From Anisakis pegreffii (taxonomy: Eukaryota > Nematoda > Chromadorea > Rhabditida > Anisakidae), in the NCBI GenBank assembly GCA_035041965.1, contig JAPYMA010000487.1:124001-188000 (forward strand): a DNA stretch of 64,000 nucleotides, written 5' to 3'. Both the position numbers and the translations under genes were made by a program. The notes under the pieces are model-generated. The model was not told the DNA's origin. It did not search any database and saw nothing but the letters and a program-made list of their open reading frames with translations. Shown here piece by piece: positions 36,020 through 49,307 of this stretch; within the stretch, counting starts at the first letter, position 1, and each line of letters begins with the position of its first letter.

Positions 36020-39000
36020 GATGCAAGCAGCAACAGCACTAACCGAAACACACCACCGTACTGCCCGACTATCGCTAATAGCCGTGAAGCGATGGGCGTA
36101 ACAGTACTGACTGAGCGACTAAGAGCCTGGAGATGATAAACCGCATTTCAATGAGCCTAATGAAATCATCAATTAGATCGCTAAATTTTTTGAGAATCCC
36201 AATTCATCACTGCCCATTGATCCACAATAGATCATAAAATGAACTGATGAATGAACAGCTGTTTTGAGCGGCGCGATGTCCGTTAAAAAATCTCAAAATT
36301 TAATCCGATAAAATGAACCATTTGATGTAAACCATTCGCTGGCGTGGATAAAATAACTTCTTCTCACAATCAGATTTATTGTCTTGCAAGCAAAGCGCAA
36401 GATGAAACTTCTCGCGATCAATTATTCAAATTTCGGATAAGACAACAGAACGGCGAGAAAATTTGGTATGAATGGGAGCATAGTTGTTAACTTCTGAAAG
36501 TGGGAAAAATTCTCTACAAGTCCCTCGTTTCATGGTCAATTTAACACCGATTCAATTTCATTCGGTTGAAAATGATTGAAAGCAAAGAGGAATTTCTTTT
36601 TCTGGTTAGTAGTGTTGCACAAAATTTGAAGTGGAACCGTGCTGAATTGTCACGCATTCATTTGATGCAGTTTTTTTTTCATTCTGATATCTTTCATGGT
36701 CACGTTCAGCTTCATCATCAGAATGTTGATCCTCTTCAGCAATAATTTCTCCTATCGTTCACTGCATTTATCATCTTGAGCCATAAAACTTTTATGAAGG
36801 TTCACTTTGATAGTTTCGTATGAAATAATACACCTAAAGTGAGTCCGAACAGCTGATCAATTTCTCAACATTTAACCAATAGTACGATTTGTAAAATGAA
36901 CTAACTCTCCAATTCCACGAAATCGAATTAACACAATTCAAATTTCAGAAGATATTTGGAGATTTCGCCGATTATCAATAGTTTCATGGATCGTGTATCA
37001 ATTTTGACGAGTGCGCGAGTGATGTAATCGGAAAAAGCGTTTCTATAACGATGCGTCATCGAAAGCAATCGAACGAAATTAATATGTACATCGTGATTTA
37101 CGATGTAATGCACGTTGATCAATTTATTACGCGGTTTAAAAAAGATGAGGAGGGTAATTATCCACTATTTATCTGCGAGACAAAGGGCAACTTAGTGATG
37201 AAGAGGCTCACACGAGTTTATTTTAGCATCATCCACTCGGAGTACAATCAGACTCACCTTTAGGACTGCACTCACGTCTAACGTAAGTTTAGACTCAGTC
37301 TTACGCTTACTCTTTAGTGAAGGGGAGAGGTAAGGGGAGGTTAAAATGAACTCATCTAAGACTATATATCCAGCTTTGCAGATTACCAATTGGTTAACAC
37401 AGGCTCAGTTCATTGAAATCGAACATTAGGACGGTTTTAAAAAACGTCAGCTATTTAAAGGGGATTTGAAGGAAATTTAAAGAAATGAATCGAATTTCTA
37501 TGGAAGAATCTTCATCGTTTTTGCATTGAAATGCGATTTATTCCTTTCATTTGAGTTAATACGACTGAACGAATTTCAGCCGTATTAACTCGCATGAAAG
37601 AATGAAAGAATACGGAAACAGACAGCGAAAATTTCCTCAACTGTAAATGTTGATAAAATATATGAATGGCTGACTCGCATTATTTCACTTGTCGGAGTTT
37701 CATCCTCACGGTTCGTTTCCATAGATATTCAGCTTTCTATGACAATTATCATTGGTCAATTCAAAGAAGAGACTATATGCCTTAGCTAATCTAAGTACTA
37801 CAAACCGTTATTTTTCCCCTGGCGATCATTCGTTGTGAATGAAGATAATTTGTTTCTTGATACACCAATCGAACCGCCACAGCACAAAAACATTTACAAA
37901 TCAAGTTATTGGCCATCACTTGGCGTTTTTAACTTGACTGTGAACTCCTTTATCAATTAAATGTTTGTATTTTCTGGAACCGTTAAGTCACTCACAATTA
38001 ACACATTAGGGTTCAAATAGGGCATGGAATCCTCGAAACCCGACTTTTGAATCCTAACAAGGGAAGGAATTTTCGGAAAAATTTTGTAATTTCATGATTT
38101 CATAAAGACGGCATTCTACGCTTTTTGTTGATACACTGGTCTTGAATCGAACATCAATCATTCTCAGTTCATTTACATTCAGCAATATTTGTCAACAAAA
38201 AAAGAGGACAAATGCTGCTTTCCGAGAGCGTCGTATGTTGCGATGAAAGTCACGACGTGAATCGTATAATAATTTTCGAAATGCATTTTCACGAACAAAC
38301 GAACGAAAGTGCTGCAAATAAAGGAAAATTGCTAAGATCGATGATTCTGCCACTGATAGACATCGAATGAGACTCTTTACGATTAGCATTTTCTTTTTCA
38401 CCTACAAAAGCAATTCAATAAACATGCTTCTTACGTTTCTCAATCATCATTAAATTGTATTCTTTGAATATTTGAACAGAACGTTAATCTTTATTCCGTT
38501 TCGTTTGCTACAATGTTGATGATGATTCCAATTTGTTAACGGTTCTCTTATCACAATTTTTTATATTTTTTCTATCTGAATTCCATCGTTTCTAATACCT
38601 CACACAATTTAACGACATTTTTAATGAAAACTTTTGAGATTTTCAAAAAGAAGTGTTGAGAAGAATTTTTATGATTTCCCTTCATTTCATGCATAAAGAA
38701 CCGAAAACATCCGCTGAAAAAATTCATAGAAAAAGTTGTCAGAAGTTGTCACGTGAAATTTAACTGCTGATTTTGTTTCTGAATTGTATTGCTGTTGCTA
38801 TGTTGATGTCTTCCTTGTTTCCAGATTTTAAAGTGCTATTTCCTGTAGTATTCACTGAATGAATTGTTTTACAATTAATTATGAATGCGCTGATTGAAAG
38901 AAAGCCAATGCAGTGAACACGTGAATGAATTACATTTTTAAAGTTATTGTGTCCTAAGATTATCCTGAGATTGAAAAATGCTCGAGATTTTACAAGCATC

Positions 39001-41082
39001 AAGTTGGATGAGACGTATATCAGGAAGATGCAAAAAAACCCATGAAAGATTTTAGTTACATTGGCAGAAATTGATTCACAATTGATTCAGAAACAATCCA
39101 TGCAGAATTTCCGTTGAAAATATCGCAAGTAGTGAAGCTCGTGCGTTGCGCTCGAACATTTTAGTGGATGAGAAATCGAACGTTCCGCTTCGTTGTTTGC
39201 GGTCGAATTTTTTGGTTTAATCTTTGATGCGATCCATTCATTCTATCACAAGAAGATTTATGTAGTTGTTGTGGAATTTTACAGCAACCAACAACATCCT
39301 CAGCTGCACGAGGTGCTCGAAATTTTAGTATAAAATAATAAATGCTGACTGCCGCTGTTCAATGCTCACGTTCTCTGTTTCACCCTTCAAGTGCTGATGC
39401 AGAGTGCAAGATGAAAGCAACAACTACTCATGTGTGCGTAATGCACAAATAGGTTTAAGGAACACATGAACAACATGAGTATTTTTGATGGAAGCGACAT
39501 GGCATATCCAACGAAAGCGTATTTCATCGATGAATATGGCAAAGAGTAACGTTTATCCAGAAATTTTGTTTATGCAACCATCGAAATTAGCTGAATTCAT
39601 GAGATTAGTAGACAACTGCTTAAAGGCAACTGACTTCGACTTCATCCTTTAGTTTTCATTCCCTTTCCAAACTGCACACCAACAAATGATTTCTTCATTT
39701 CTCATTGGTTGCAGTAGAAAATTCGAAATTCTTAAATAGCTCAACACGGTTGGTGGCCGAAAATTTTATTACGGAAGTGAATGTTTGCCTAACTCATTCC
39801 GTGTTCATATTGAAATGATTAATGCATTGTGGCTCAAAATCCATCAATGTAGGTCATAAAACACGAAGTTAGTGAGGATAAAACTAAAGATTTTGCACAT
39901 TTTGCTTAAAAACGATTGCAATTATTTGAACACAAACATAATATTGTGTCCACTACATTAATGCTACTAAGAGAGCTCATATTGAAAAGTGCATTTAAAG
40001 ATCTCCAAAACATTGTCAGTCACTTTCTGAGTCAGCACAATCAGTTGTCAGTTTCTAAATCAGTTCTCGAAATGAAAAACTTTCGGCAACTGTTGTTGAT
40101 TACTCGTTTTTTAGAGAATTTCGAAAACATTCCAAGGAAATGATTCAAATGGAACATCGAACAATCGATTCAAAACAAATGAATATAGTAGCTTCACCAA
40201 GTTCGGCATAAGGGATCAAATTGAATTATGTAGATTATTGCATTGCAGAATATTATGATGTGTTGAATACTAATGTCAAGAACGCTGTGGAATCAGCATA
40301 GGAAATCCAATGGACTGTCATGAAAATGAGCAGTTTTTAACGATATGGTTCTTATTGCTTGAGCAGAAAAATTGGAAGAAATATGAGCAAAATAATTCAG
40401 CTGAGAGCATCGAATCGTTCAGAGAATGATTTACTTCCTAACCAACATTCATGTTCCTCCACAAAGCGATCATAAATCACTGATTGCATCTTTAAAACGA
40501 GGACAACGACGTTGAGAAACGACGATGGAATAATTCATGGTGTAATCATCTTGAGACCACTGAATTCTCAAATGGTTCCAACATCATCAAGCGCTCATTG
40601 TTTTGCTCACATACGAATGGCCGAGCTTGTTGTTCAATTTCGTTGAAGTAATTTTTTCGCTCAAATTTCTTTGAGGGTAATCCATTTTGTTCAAAATCAG
40701 TAGAACTCGCTGCTCAAGAGCACTCATAACTTCCTAACAAACCTATTTGAAAATGCAAAGATGGAGCGATTGGGTCTTAATTGGCCTTATCATTTTTTGA
40801 TCAGTTCAAGACGAGAGTTTATCGGGAAGAAAACTGAGAAAACAGGTGCATGAAAAAACTACAATTAAGAGAAGGGTGATGAAAAAATGCAAATATTGTA
40901 AGAGACTAGAATTCCAATGCGAACAACATTTGCAACATAGCAACAAATATCGCATCGTAGTGTATCGTCTCAAAAAAAAAAAACGGCACGTTGATTAAAA
41001 AATGCATCTAATCACAACGAAGTAAATCTCGTCAATCAACTCAACGAAGGATCAGCGTTCACTCAACCAAGCAAATACTCAC
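36020..41082. other. region upstream of the proximal slo-2 start; no gene resolved
   Basis: It holds the tight hairpin at 37544-37600 and several short ORFs (for example 37051-37263 and 39916-40143, both plus) without splice or family support. If the alternative first exon at 41083-41198 is real, this is also slo-2 intron. Confidence 0.4.
37544..37600. repeat. tight inverted repeat (25-bp arms, 7-bp loop)
   Basis: Arms 37544-37568 and 37576-37600 match at 22 of 25 positions as inverted copies. The core GAGTTAATACG is shared. It lies about 1.5 kb upstream of the proximal slo-2 start. Confidence 0.6.
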
Positions 41083-41198
41083 ATTCGCAACTGCCCTTTT
41101 GCAGGTCGTTTTTGGTCCAAATCATCGAGTCGCATCGAAATCGGCGGTATCACATCCGATCCAACTGCACCATTACTTCCAAGCATTCTGTGCCTGCG
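41083..41198 (-). CDS. isolated minus-strand exon, candidate alternative first exon of slo-2
   Basis: An open exon runs from a CTTTCAG acceptor (exon starts at 41198) or from an internal ATG at 41186 to an AT|GTGAGT donor, ending in phase 2. It reads MLGSNGAVGSDVIPPISMRL then DDLDQKRPAKGQLR. Phase 2 is the phase of the proximal slo-2 first exon, so both could splice to the same downstream exon. SLO-2 family genes are known for alternative N-termini. It could instead belong to the unrecognised minus-strand gene just upstream. Confidence 0.4.
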
Positions 41199-41825
41199 CT
41201 GAAAGCTCTTTAGAGTAAAGAACGGTTCGGTTAAAGAAGGCAATCATCAGTGATGAATCAATGTACCAAATAAATGAAGATGTTCAAGCCCAACCCGCAG
41301 TGATCAAAATGACGCATAGGGTCAGCAGCAGAGAGGTGCGACGAAAAAGAAATTTTACGGAATGTATTAGTAATTCATGATATTGCATGATCTTCAATGG
41401 CGAGAGATAATGCTTACTTAAGAATGAAAATGAGTTGTTTGCAATTAGTTTTATCACTGATTGTTTGTTTCATTTAGCACTGAAATGCATCTTAAAACAC
41501 CAGATCACAATCCTGATTCCGTACGCTACATTGCACTGATGTTTTCAATGTACACTAATTTATGATATTTTCGAGACATTTTTCTTTTATATAATGCACT
41601 AAGTGTTGGCATTTCTTGAAATCGTCTAAAGTCAAAACAAAATTGTTTCTCTTTGAAGCGGTCTCGTTAAATTCAATTGCTCTCGAAATGTCAGTGTTGT
41701 GTCAGTCTTTATACTAATATAATGAAATGCCATTTGCAGGTGTATGGAAGTGTCCATTTTTGTCAGGATGAATCATGCGATAGCGATGAACTGCACAGAG
41801 ACCGAGTGTAGAATTTATGGACTGA

Positions 41826-42928
41826 TTAGAGAACGGAAGCTGGGGGCATGCACTTGTCGAACGGCATAGGGTGGTATTCACATGAACCATCGAGTGATAT
41901 CGAAAGACAACCAATGTGCAAATGAACTGGCAAAGGAATGCCTTCGAAAAGGTCATGCAGTGAAGGTGTGTATGAATGGCGAATAATCGAGAAGTAGCAA
42001 TGGAAAGAACTTGACAGACGACAGTACATCAAGACGGCATGCTTCGAGGACTCGAGCGTTCGGTGTGCAAAAATTCCTTCCAACCTCCACGCACTGTCGT
42101 TTGGCCGAGAATCGTCGTAAATGTACGTCTTCAATTTGTCCTCGTCGTCGAACGCGAATATTTGAGTATGTCTGTCTGAGGCGCATCACCTGTGTCCGTC
42201 CAGTGGGTTAGCGTCAACATTTCATTCAGATGCACTCGCATGCTTATCGATTATTCATACATTCATTGATAGTGTTTTCACGCAGATCGCAAAACATGGA
42301 ATACAGCTTTACACGGTACAGTGTAATCGATAAACGAATTATTTTATTGACGAAATCATGCTTCATGCTTGAATCATCACAACAATCTTCATCACCATTA
42401 CAACAATCAATATTAAGCAACTAAAAATTCAAACTCGACTTTCACCGCAGTGAATGCCCTTCATTGCATTTTTTCATGGAACTATTTAATTTCACGTGTT
42501 CCTTGAGGGGACACCTTTTTCAAATGAGACTATACAATAGGTTATGGGTACGAGATGCCTTTTTGAATATCACCTTGCCGATTGAAAATGCCGTTCTCGA
42601 CTCCTTGGACCTGATACGCTCAACGACGAATGGAAAATGATCGAACAAGTCAATGGTCATCTACTTATACGAATATGCATCTCCTACGATATTTCTTGCT
42701 ATATACCGTACGCTTTCAAGTAATCTTGATTGAAGTCGTACTCGCAATGAATGTAATTTAGCCATCAGCGAATTTAACCTGAATAAGTTCAAATATTTCT
42801 TCTCCAACACAGTGTTGAAGGCATAGAACTGTTTACAACAACATCCCACGTCCTTACATGCTCCATCCTTAAATGCCTTCAAAAAACGGTTACGGATTCC
42901 ATCAACACATTCAATTGGCTTTATCTTG
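41826..42928 (-). CDS. unrecognised minus-strand gene, partial model
   Basis: Exon 42928-42742 follows TTATCAG, starts with one base of a split codon and ends at CGA|GTACGA. It is cysteine-containing (GACKDVGCCCKQFYAFNTVL) and helical toward its end. Exon 42660-42574 continues in phase (MTIDLFDHFPFVVERIRSKE, then SRTAFSIGK). A long open frame from a CTCAG acceptor near 42180 to TAA at 41826 reads FAFDDEDKLKTYIYDDSRPN, then WRLEGIFAHRTLESSKHAVL, and has a few late cysteines. The join of the last two pieces needs a longer second exon (donor near 42551). I do not recognise the family; a faint likeness of YDDSRP...WRLEGIF to glycosyltransferase-92-type domains is only an impression. The true start is not found. 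Confidence 0.38.
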
Positions 42929-45900
42929 CTGATAAAAATGTGGTATTAAAATATTTATCAATTTGAAGTAGTTACTTGATAGGTTTATTGATAGTATTCG
43001 TATACTCTACATTCCACGCTTATTTTCTTACAATCTTTTAGATATCCTTTGCATTTATTTCTTATTTACGGCAAAATGTTCGGTTTTTTTCTTAACCACG
43101 CAACCTACTGCTTTCACTATTACCTTACTGTGGTCAGTATCATAAGTTTGTTCTTGCTATCATTATATTACATCGTTTGGAAAAACTATTTCACTTACAT
43201 TATTTACCTTCTTTTCAACACTAAAACTTTACCGAAATCATTCATTAGAAGCAATGCAATGCTGTTATTCCTGTTCTTTTTCCATCCCCTCCCCAACTGT
43301 CTTTGAGCTGTAATCATAAGTAATAATTTTATCCGTTCAAACGTTTTCAATGTTTATTGTGCATATAAATAAACATTATAGTTGAAATTTAGGGATCAAA
43401 TGAGCTTCGAACAGATGCCTTCAAGCAACTCTTCCAAATGCATTGCATGATTATGCATGATTACAAGCAATTAAGCAAGACCCACTGATTGAATTTCACT
43501 AATCAATTGTATATTTGCAAGGGTTAGTGAATGATTTTGCTGAAGTTTCGACACACACACCTGAACGAACGATCATGCTTTGCTTCAGTGCTATGGCTAT
43601 GCAATAACTGCATGCTTTATGAGTATATCATATCGTTTGTGCTATTGTAATGAAGATATTTAGTCACGCCAATCAATCGTTAATAATGCCAGAGAAAAGT
43701 GAACAAATACGAGAGAAAAGTGTCTAAACGAAGTCGTGAAAAAAGAAATCATTCAAACGACACGAGCAATCTCACCTTGTTGAAGGTAGCTGAAATAAAA
43801 ACCGCTCAAGTAGAAAAAACTATTGACGATCAGAAGTGATCATCTAAATATTGCATGCAAATTGTCGACAGACACATTAGGAAATTTTCGAATTCTGCAT
43901 GCATTAAAAGATGTCTGATGCGATTAAAATAGAACATCGAAAAGTGCAACACTTTCCTGGATGCATACAACAATTGCTGGGAAGTTTTGAAATTTTAGTT
44001 GTTTATCTCTATCAAAGTTATTCTTATCTTTATCAAAGTTATTCACGTCTAATATTTGCTATTGTCTTTTTCTTGCTAAAAGTGTTGCAATTTGATAAGA
44101 CTTACTGTCATGATTTCTCAATCTGAAATACCTAATTTTAAATGATTTATTCGGCAAAATGAAAAGAGTCCACCAAAAATGTCCACCACAGTGGTTTTAC
44201 ACGATTAATCAGCAGCAACAAATTGTAAAGGTTGCGGCCAACTTGAACGCTGAAAAGAAAACGCCAGAATCACTGAGCGCACCTTGTTCAGTTGCAATGC
44301 TAACCACAGTATGCGAATTGTTTATGTATGCATATAAGACAAAGAGCAAGCAAGATGACAAAGCGGTGAAGTGCATTGGAAATGCAACATATCGAAAGGC
44401 TTGTTATAATACTTTCAACGAATTCAATGAAACTTCAATTATTGAATGAACAAAGGCTTCGCTGCGAATGAAAAGCACAAAAAACGAGAAGTCAACAGTT
44501 TTCGTTCATCAACGACAGTCTACATCCAACAACTGCATTCCATAACAAATTCATGATAGTTGAATGAAAACGATTGAGTGTGCTATCAAATAGACAATTG
44601 TCAAAATCCATGAACCAGCATTCACGAATCAGAGATTATCATCAGATTTTCAGCATTTGGTAATTCTTAGCTGATATCACGACTTCAAGGACTTCACTGT
44701 AGCAGAGCACACACGCTTCACTATGAATTGCTGGTTGCGATTCGTTTATGGATAGATGTAAATGAAACTTTAGAGAGTCTGACACGACTTATTTAGAATT
44801 GGACATGGTCCGTTGTCTTCTCTAATTCATCACTGAAGAAAGCTGATTAGCGAAGATGCAATTAGACAGTTTTTGGAATCCATATTGGAATCAGCCGCGG
44901 AAAAAGTCCACATTCGGGTCAACTGTTTGTTATGAATGGCTTTATGGAAGGGATCAACGCGAAAGAATTGTGTAAACTTATGTGCGCATTTGCTGAAGCA
45001 TTGAAATGGCAAACAAGCTCGAGCATATGAATGGAACGAAAAATTGGGCAATTATGTGAAAGCAGAATTTATAAACGATATCCAAAATCGCTTCGTTATA
45101 AGATAAATTTTCGAAATTATGTCCGATATTTTTATGAGTGCGCGTACTGGTTCAGTAAGAATTTCCTTCCGCACTAGCAATTTCGACAATCGAAAAGTAA
45201 CTAAATTAATTGCTCAATATTTTCTCTTACCATAATACCGTTGAATATCCTGCACTCTACGAGAATGAAGGACATTCCCACCAGATAGGGGAACAGCGAT
45301 TACGAAGGATCTAAACCAGGATTTTGGCAGTCTCTCGTGACGGATGTCCCTCCCCTCCACCTCCATGGCTAAGTTCACTCTCATAGGTATTATTTCTCGT
45401 AATTTTTCTCCTTAAATGAATGCAGTTGTAAAAATCCGTAGTCAGGGCTTGGTGAGTTTTCTCCAATCTTACGAGTGTGCCATTCTTATGAGTCTATCTC
45501 CTACACCTTTCTTAATTAACGTCATAAAGTTAAAGATAGGTATCTGTGGACAGTTCTTGAAATGAGACGATAAGAAATGAGATGTCTTAATTACTTTTCG
45601 AATGTTCGAGAGTAGAGGAAAGGGGAGATCCATGTCGTGTCGGACACCGCTATGAGACGTGTCGAATACCGTTGAGTAATTCTCGTCTCTAGTCGTTGTT
45701 GAGTCTGAGACGAGAATTGTTTCTCGTCATAATCAGTTTATCGAAAATTTTCGTTTTAGTTGCTCCACTTTCGTTGCAAAACTCATCAACAGTCAACAGT
45801 CAAACAATACTCAGCAACTGACTGAAATGGAAAAAAAATTTCGAGCAAAATATTCTAGTGAAACAATTGTGATCCGTTAATGGAAGAATTTTGAGAGGAA

Positions 45901-46549
45901 AACTGAAATTTTTAGTTAAAAAGTGATCACTTACTGTTAGAGATTGCTTCTATCTCTAAAATCGTCACGAAGGAGTCAAGCAATTCGTTCGCAGAAATCC
46001 TTCAACCTAGACAGAATTTTGATTTGATAATGCTTATTTGTCATTTTCACTAGTCTGTCAATCGCATTTTATACCCTTTTTTTCGAGGAAAAGCCATTCA
46101 TTTACTGCGAGAATTGCAAAAAAAATGTTTGATGAAGTGAACTGAAAAGCACACATAATTGGACTGGTTCTATCGAATCATTAATATTAGTCAATCCATA
46201 AGGTTGACTCGTGTTCTCTGTACATCTCATGAAATCAGTGAGCAAAAACGTCCGCATAAGCACGATTTCATCATCCCATTTGCAAGAGATGAATTTCTCA
46301 GATACAGTACATCCTCTCATATGCGAACCTCTCAGATTTAAATCCTCTCATATCCGAATGGTCAGGAAATATTGAAGTGAACCAAATATACGACCATTGC
46401 AATGTGCTATACGACTATTCGGCGCTATACGCAAAGCTATGGGCGTATGAATGAAAAAGCGTGCGCATAAAATGATAATAATGTAATCATGAATTATCAT
46501 TGTACCTATTATCATCACGAGGAGGAGTCTTTGCACTTCACATTCGTTC
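42929..46549. other. intergenic, one isolated ORF
   Basis: No spliced gene is resolved. A 96-codon plus-strand ORF at 44159-44449 (MKRVHQKCPPQWFYTINQQQ...) has reasonable codon use but no splice or family support. A small tandem duplication (TATCAAAGTTATTC) lies near 44010-44045. Confidence 0.4.
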
Positions 46550-46935
46550 GCAGTATGCATGACAATTTGCACGAAATGGCAATTTTTCTGCCACAAAACG
46601 TGACTGCTTTAATCCAACCTATGGAGGAAGATGTAACAGCTTGCGTGGAGTAACATTATCGGAAAGTTTCTGTGAATCCACGCTGCTAGCTGATGACGAA
46701 GGCAAACCACTTCGAGAATTTTTGAACGGCGTAATTGATTGTTATTGCTAGATCATGGGATAGTTTCAAAGTCAGAGCATTTAGAAACGAATGGAAAAAG
46801 ATTTTAAGGACGAGTGAAATCGAGGAACAAGAGAAGTGTGTCGCTGAAATATTCTCCATGTTCGTGAATATGAACATATATGATTCTTTAAAAGAAAATA
46901 ATGTGAAAGATAGTTTTAGATGCCCAAAATGTTAG
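46550..46935 (+). pseudogene. decayed pogo/Tigger-type DDE transposase, C-terminal part
   Basis: One frame reads FLPQNVTALIQPMEEDVTAC, matching the FLPPNVTALIQPMDQGV motif of Tigger/pogo (CENP-B-like) transposases. It then passes through stop codons (TAA, TAG, TGA, TAA) and resumes as IARSWDSFKVRAFRNEWKKI, which matches the AWDxVxxxTxxNxWRKL region. It ends at TAG near 46935. The upstream catalytic half and terminal repeats were not found. It cannot make a transposase. Confidence 0.65.
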
Positions 46936-49105
46936 TGATGAGCATCTGGATGACCAGCGAATAATAAATGCAGTAATGCTAAATCTGAAAAGGATGGATC
47001 AGATGAAGAGAACGAAATCGAGCTTATATCATATTCGTCAATCATAACAGCTTTAAAAACTTGTCTGGCATGTTATCGTCAACAAAATAAAATTTGATCT
47101 GCAGTGCTCAATCTCTATGCGAGAAAATGCTTCAGAAAAAATATGACAACCACGAAGCAAATGAACACTGGAGATTACTTATTTCAAAAGTTGTTTTCCA
47201 CTTGGGTCGTTGCATGAGCGCTCCGACCTAACAGAAAAAGGACCTCTCTACTCGCAAAAATAAAAAGAAACAACAAAACATGACGTAACACCAGCAAATC
47301 TGGACCAACTTCGGTCTTGAACACTGATTATGAGACAGTAATGTGATGCTTACGATATGTAAATGTAAGTGATAACAATGCAGTATGCAATAACAATTGA
47401 TATGTGCAGAAATTGATATCAACATCAGGTTTTTGATCATTGTTTTGTATTATAAAGGCACTTGTTATCATCAATCTATTGACTTTAGATAAATAAATGA
47501 TGAATGATTAATGAATTCACTTCAACCAGTTCAAAGTTCACGATCTCCAATAACAAAAAAAACTGGTTTCATTACTACTTGTACCTTCTTCTGTAATTCT
47601 CATTGTCAACACTCTCCACTCGCTTCAGGCAAATAGTTCGGGCGGTGTAACCACTTAAATGCGCTGAAGTTAGAGCTGACAGTTTTCATTCTCCTATTTT
47701 CCGAGTATCTCGTTCTGGCCTAACAGGGTTTTCATTCGTTTTAACGAGGTTTTCATTCTTTTCCTTGCCGCTATAATCGCTCTCATAGCTTTTATCACCG
47801 AAAGTGTTCTCTTGTGCTAATTTCTCATTCATTTCACTCAACAATTAAAGTCAAATTCTCATTCTATCAAATACACTCTCTAATTGATTATTAGACTGTT
47901 GAACAATTGCTGTATTGTTGATTTCGGCTGTCAACACCCGTTAACGTATCTAGTAAATAGTATGTGATACAGAATAAGAAATTGATTCGAACTGTGAAGT
48001 GAAACTGAGACGAAGTGAATGAGAAAAAGTCACGAAGAGAACGGTATTCGCATGTAATAGCTACAAGAGTGAATACAACACGTCTGAAAAGAATGAGAAT
48101 TCATCTAAATCAGTTTGAAGTGAGCGTGTCATGGGCAATAGACTTTCATGCAATCATAATCGACTGCAATAATGAGCAACGCGACGGTCTAAGATAGTAG
48201 TTCTCATCATAGAATGTGAAATTACCCGTTTTGGGTAATGTCATGGGGGGGGGGGTGACGACGACCTGCCAGATCATCAGAACGGGTAATGGAGCACCAG
48301 AACGTGAGAACCACGGACATGAATGTATTCACGATGAAATTGAATGAATTAATTAATGTGATTTCGCAAACTGATAATCTGAAATATGTCTGAAAATTCC
48401 CTTGATACGATTCCTCGTTCACTTGAACTCGAAAGCGAACACCTCATTGAATTACTTGATGTGCTACTGTAATTGTATTAGTATTTTCAGCTTGCGAGCA
48501 TTTCCGTAGAACTGTGATGAGAAGTGATGCATCGGCCAAAAAGATTTTAAATGCTCTCAACTTAATATATCAATTTATATCAATTTAATTTATATCAATA
48601 TATCAACAAACGATAGCAAACGCAACTTAATGTATCCTATATGTGCAATTAGTGATATTTTCTATGCATTATTATTCAGTTTTGAAGTCACCTATTGATT
48701 CTTAAACTCTCAGCGAAACATTTTTGCAAACGAGTGCGTTTCATTGCATAAAAACTGTTGTATTCAATGAAGCTGAATGAAAATATCTTTGTTGAACAGA
48801 GTTATGTCAACTTTCTCGATGAATTCTTTTGTATCGGTTCGACAGCAAAAACTTCCGAAGTATTGTTTTTTCATGAATGGTTGCAAAACGAACGAACTAT
48901 GTAAATATTTTATGTATGCGAAAGTTTGGATGCAAACAAACGCTCTTCATCAATAAAAGAACGATGAATGATGTTGATATTGCTTCTCGCATGCTCACCT
49001 GTCAACTAATCCCTGATTTGAAGTCTGCGCTTAATTCATTCTTTATTCAACAAGTTCATTAACTGTGATCAACTTGCATTCACACTTATTGCACCTCTTC
49101 TTCAG
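46936..49105. other. intergenic with hAT copy 3
   Basis: Apart from the element at 47685-48316 I see no supported gene. TATATCAATT-type simple sequence lies near 48560-48610. Confidence 0.4.
47685..48316 (+). mobile_element. hAT-type non-autonomous element, copy 3 (left end lost, internally rearranged)
   Basis: The interior matches copy 1 in the same orientation (for example GGCCTAACAGGGTTTTCATT near 47720 and the block around 48070-48130). It ends GTGAGAACCAC with the last bases changed. About 180 bp of the left end are missing. Near 48197-48250 a second left-end-like segment (AGTTCTCATCATAG...TTTTGGGTAATG) sits before a run of Gs, as if two copies had been fused. Confidence 0.7.
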
Positions 49106-49307
49106 GTTTATACGATCAGCAAAAAAAAGAATCAATGAACACGATGCTCTCATGGATCTGAATAATGCGTTGTGCTCGGAAGTGGACTCAATACCAATGA
49201 ATTCGGTCCAGTGTCTATTGGAGAAATGTACAATGATGATGAATGATTTATGCAAAAAAAATGTTCAATGTGTCCAAAAATACCTGCGAACGAATCCCAT
49301 CCTTTAA
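49106..49307 (+). CDS. possible terminal exon of a small cysteine-rich protein
   Basis: After CTTCTTCAG an open frame ends at TAA (49305-49307). It reads KKRINEHDALMDLNNALCSE, then CLLEKCTMMMNDLCKKNVQC, then VQKYLRTNPIL, with five cysteines spaced C-x12-C-x4-C-x7-C-x5-C. An upstream coding-like frame around 48950-49040 (RMLTCQLIPDLKSALNSFF) could be the preceding exon, but the phases I tried do not join. Family unknown. Confidence 0.35.

Noticed and set aside
45673..45730. Small inverted repeat AATTCTCGTCTC
   Set aside because: Only about 12 paired bases; expected by chance in a window of this size.
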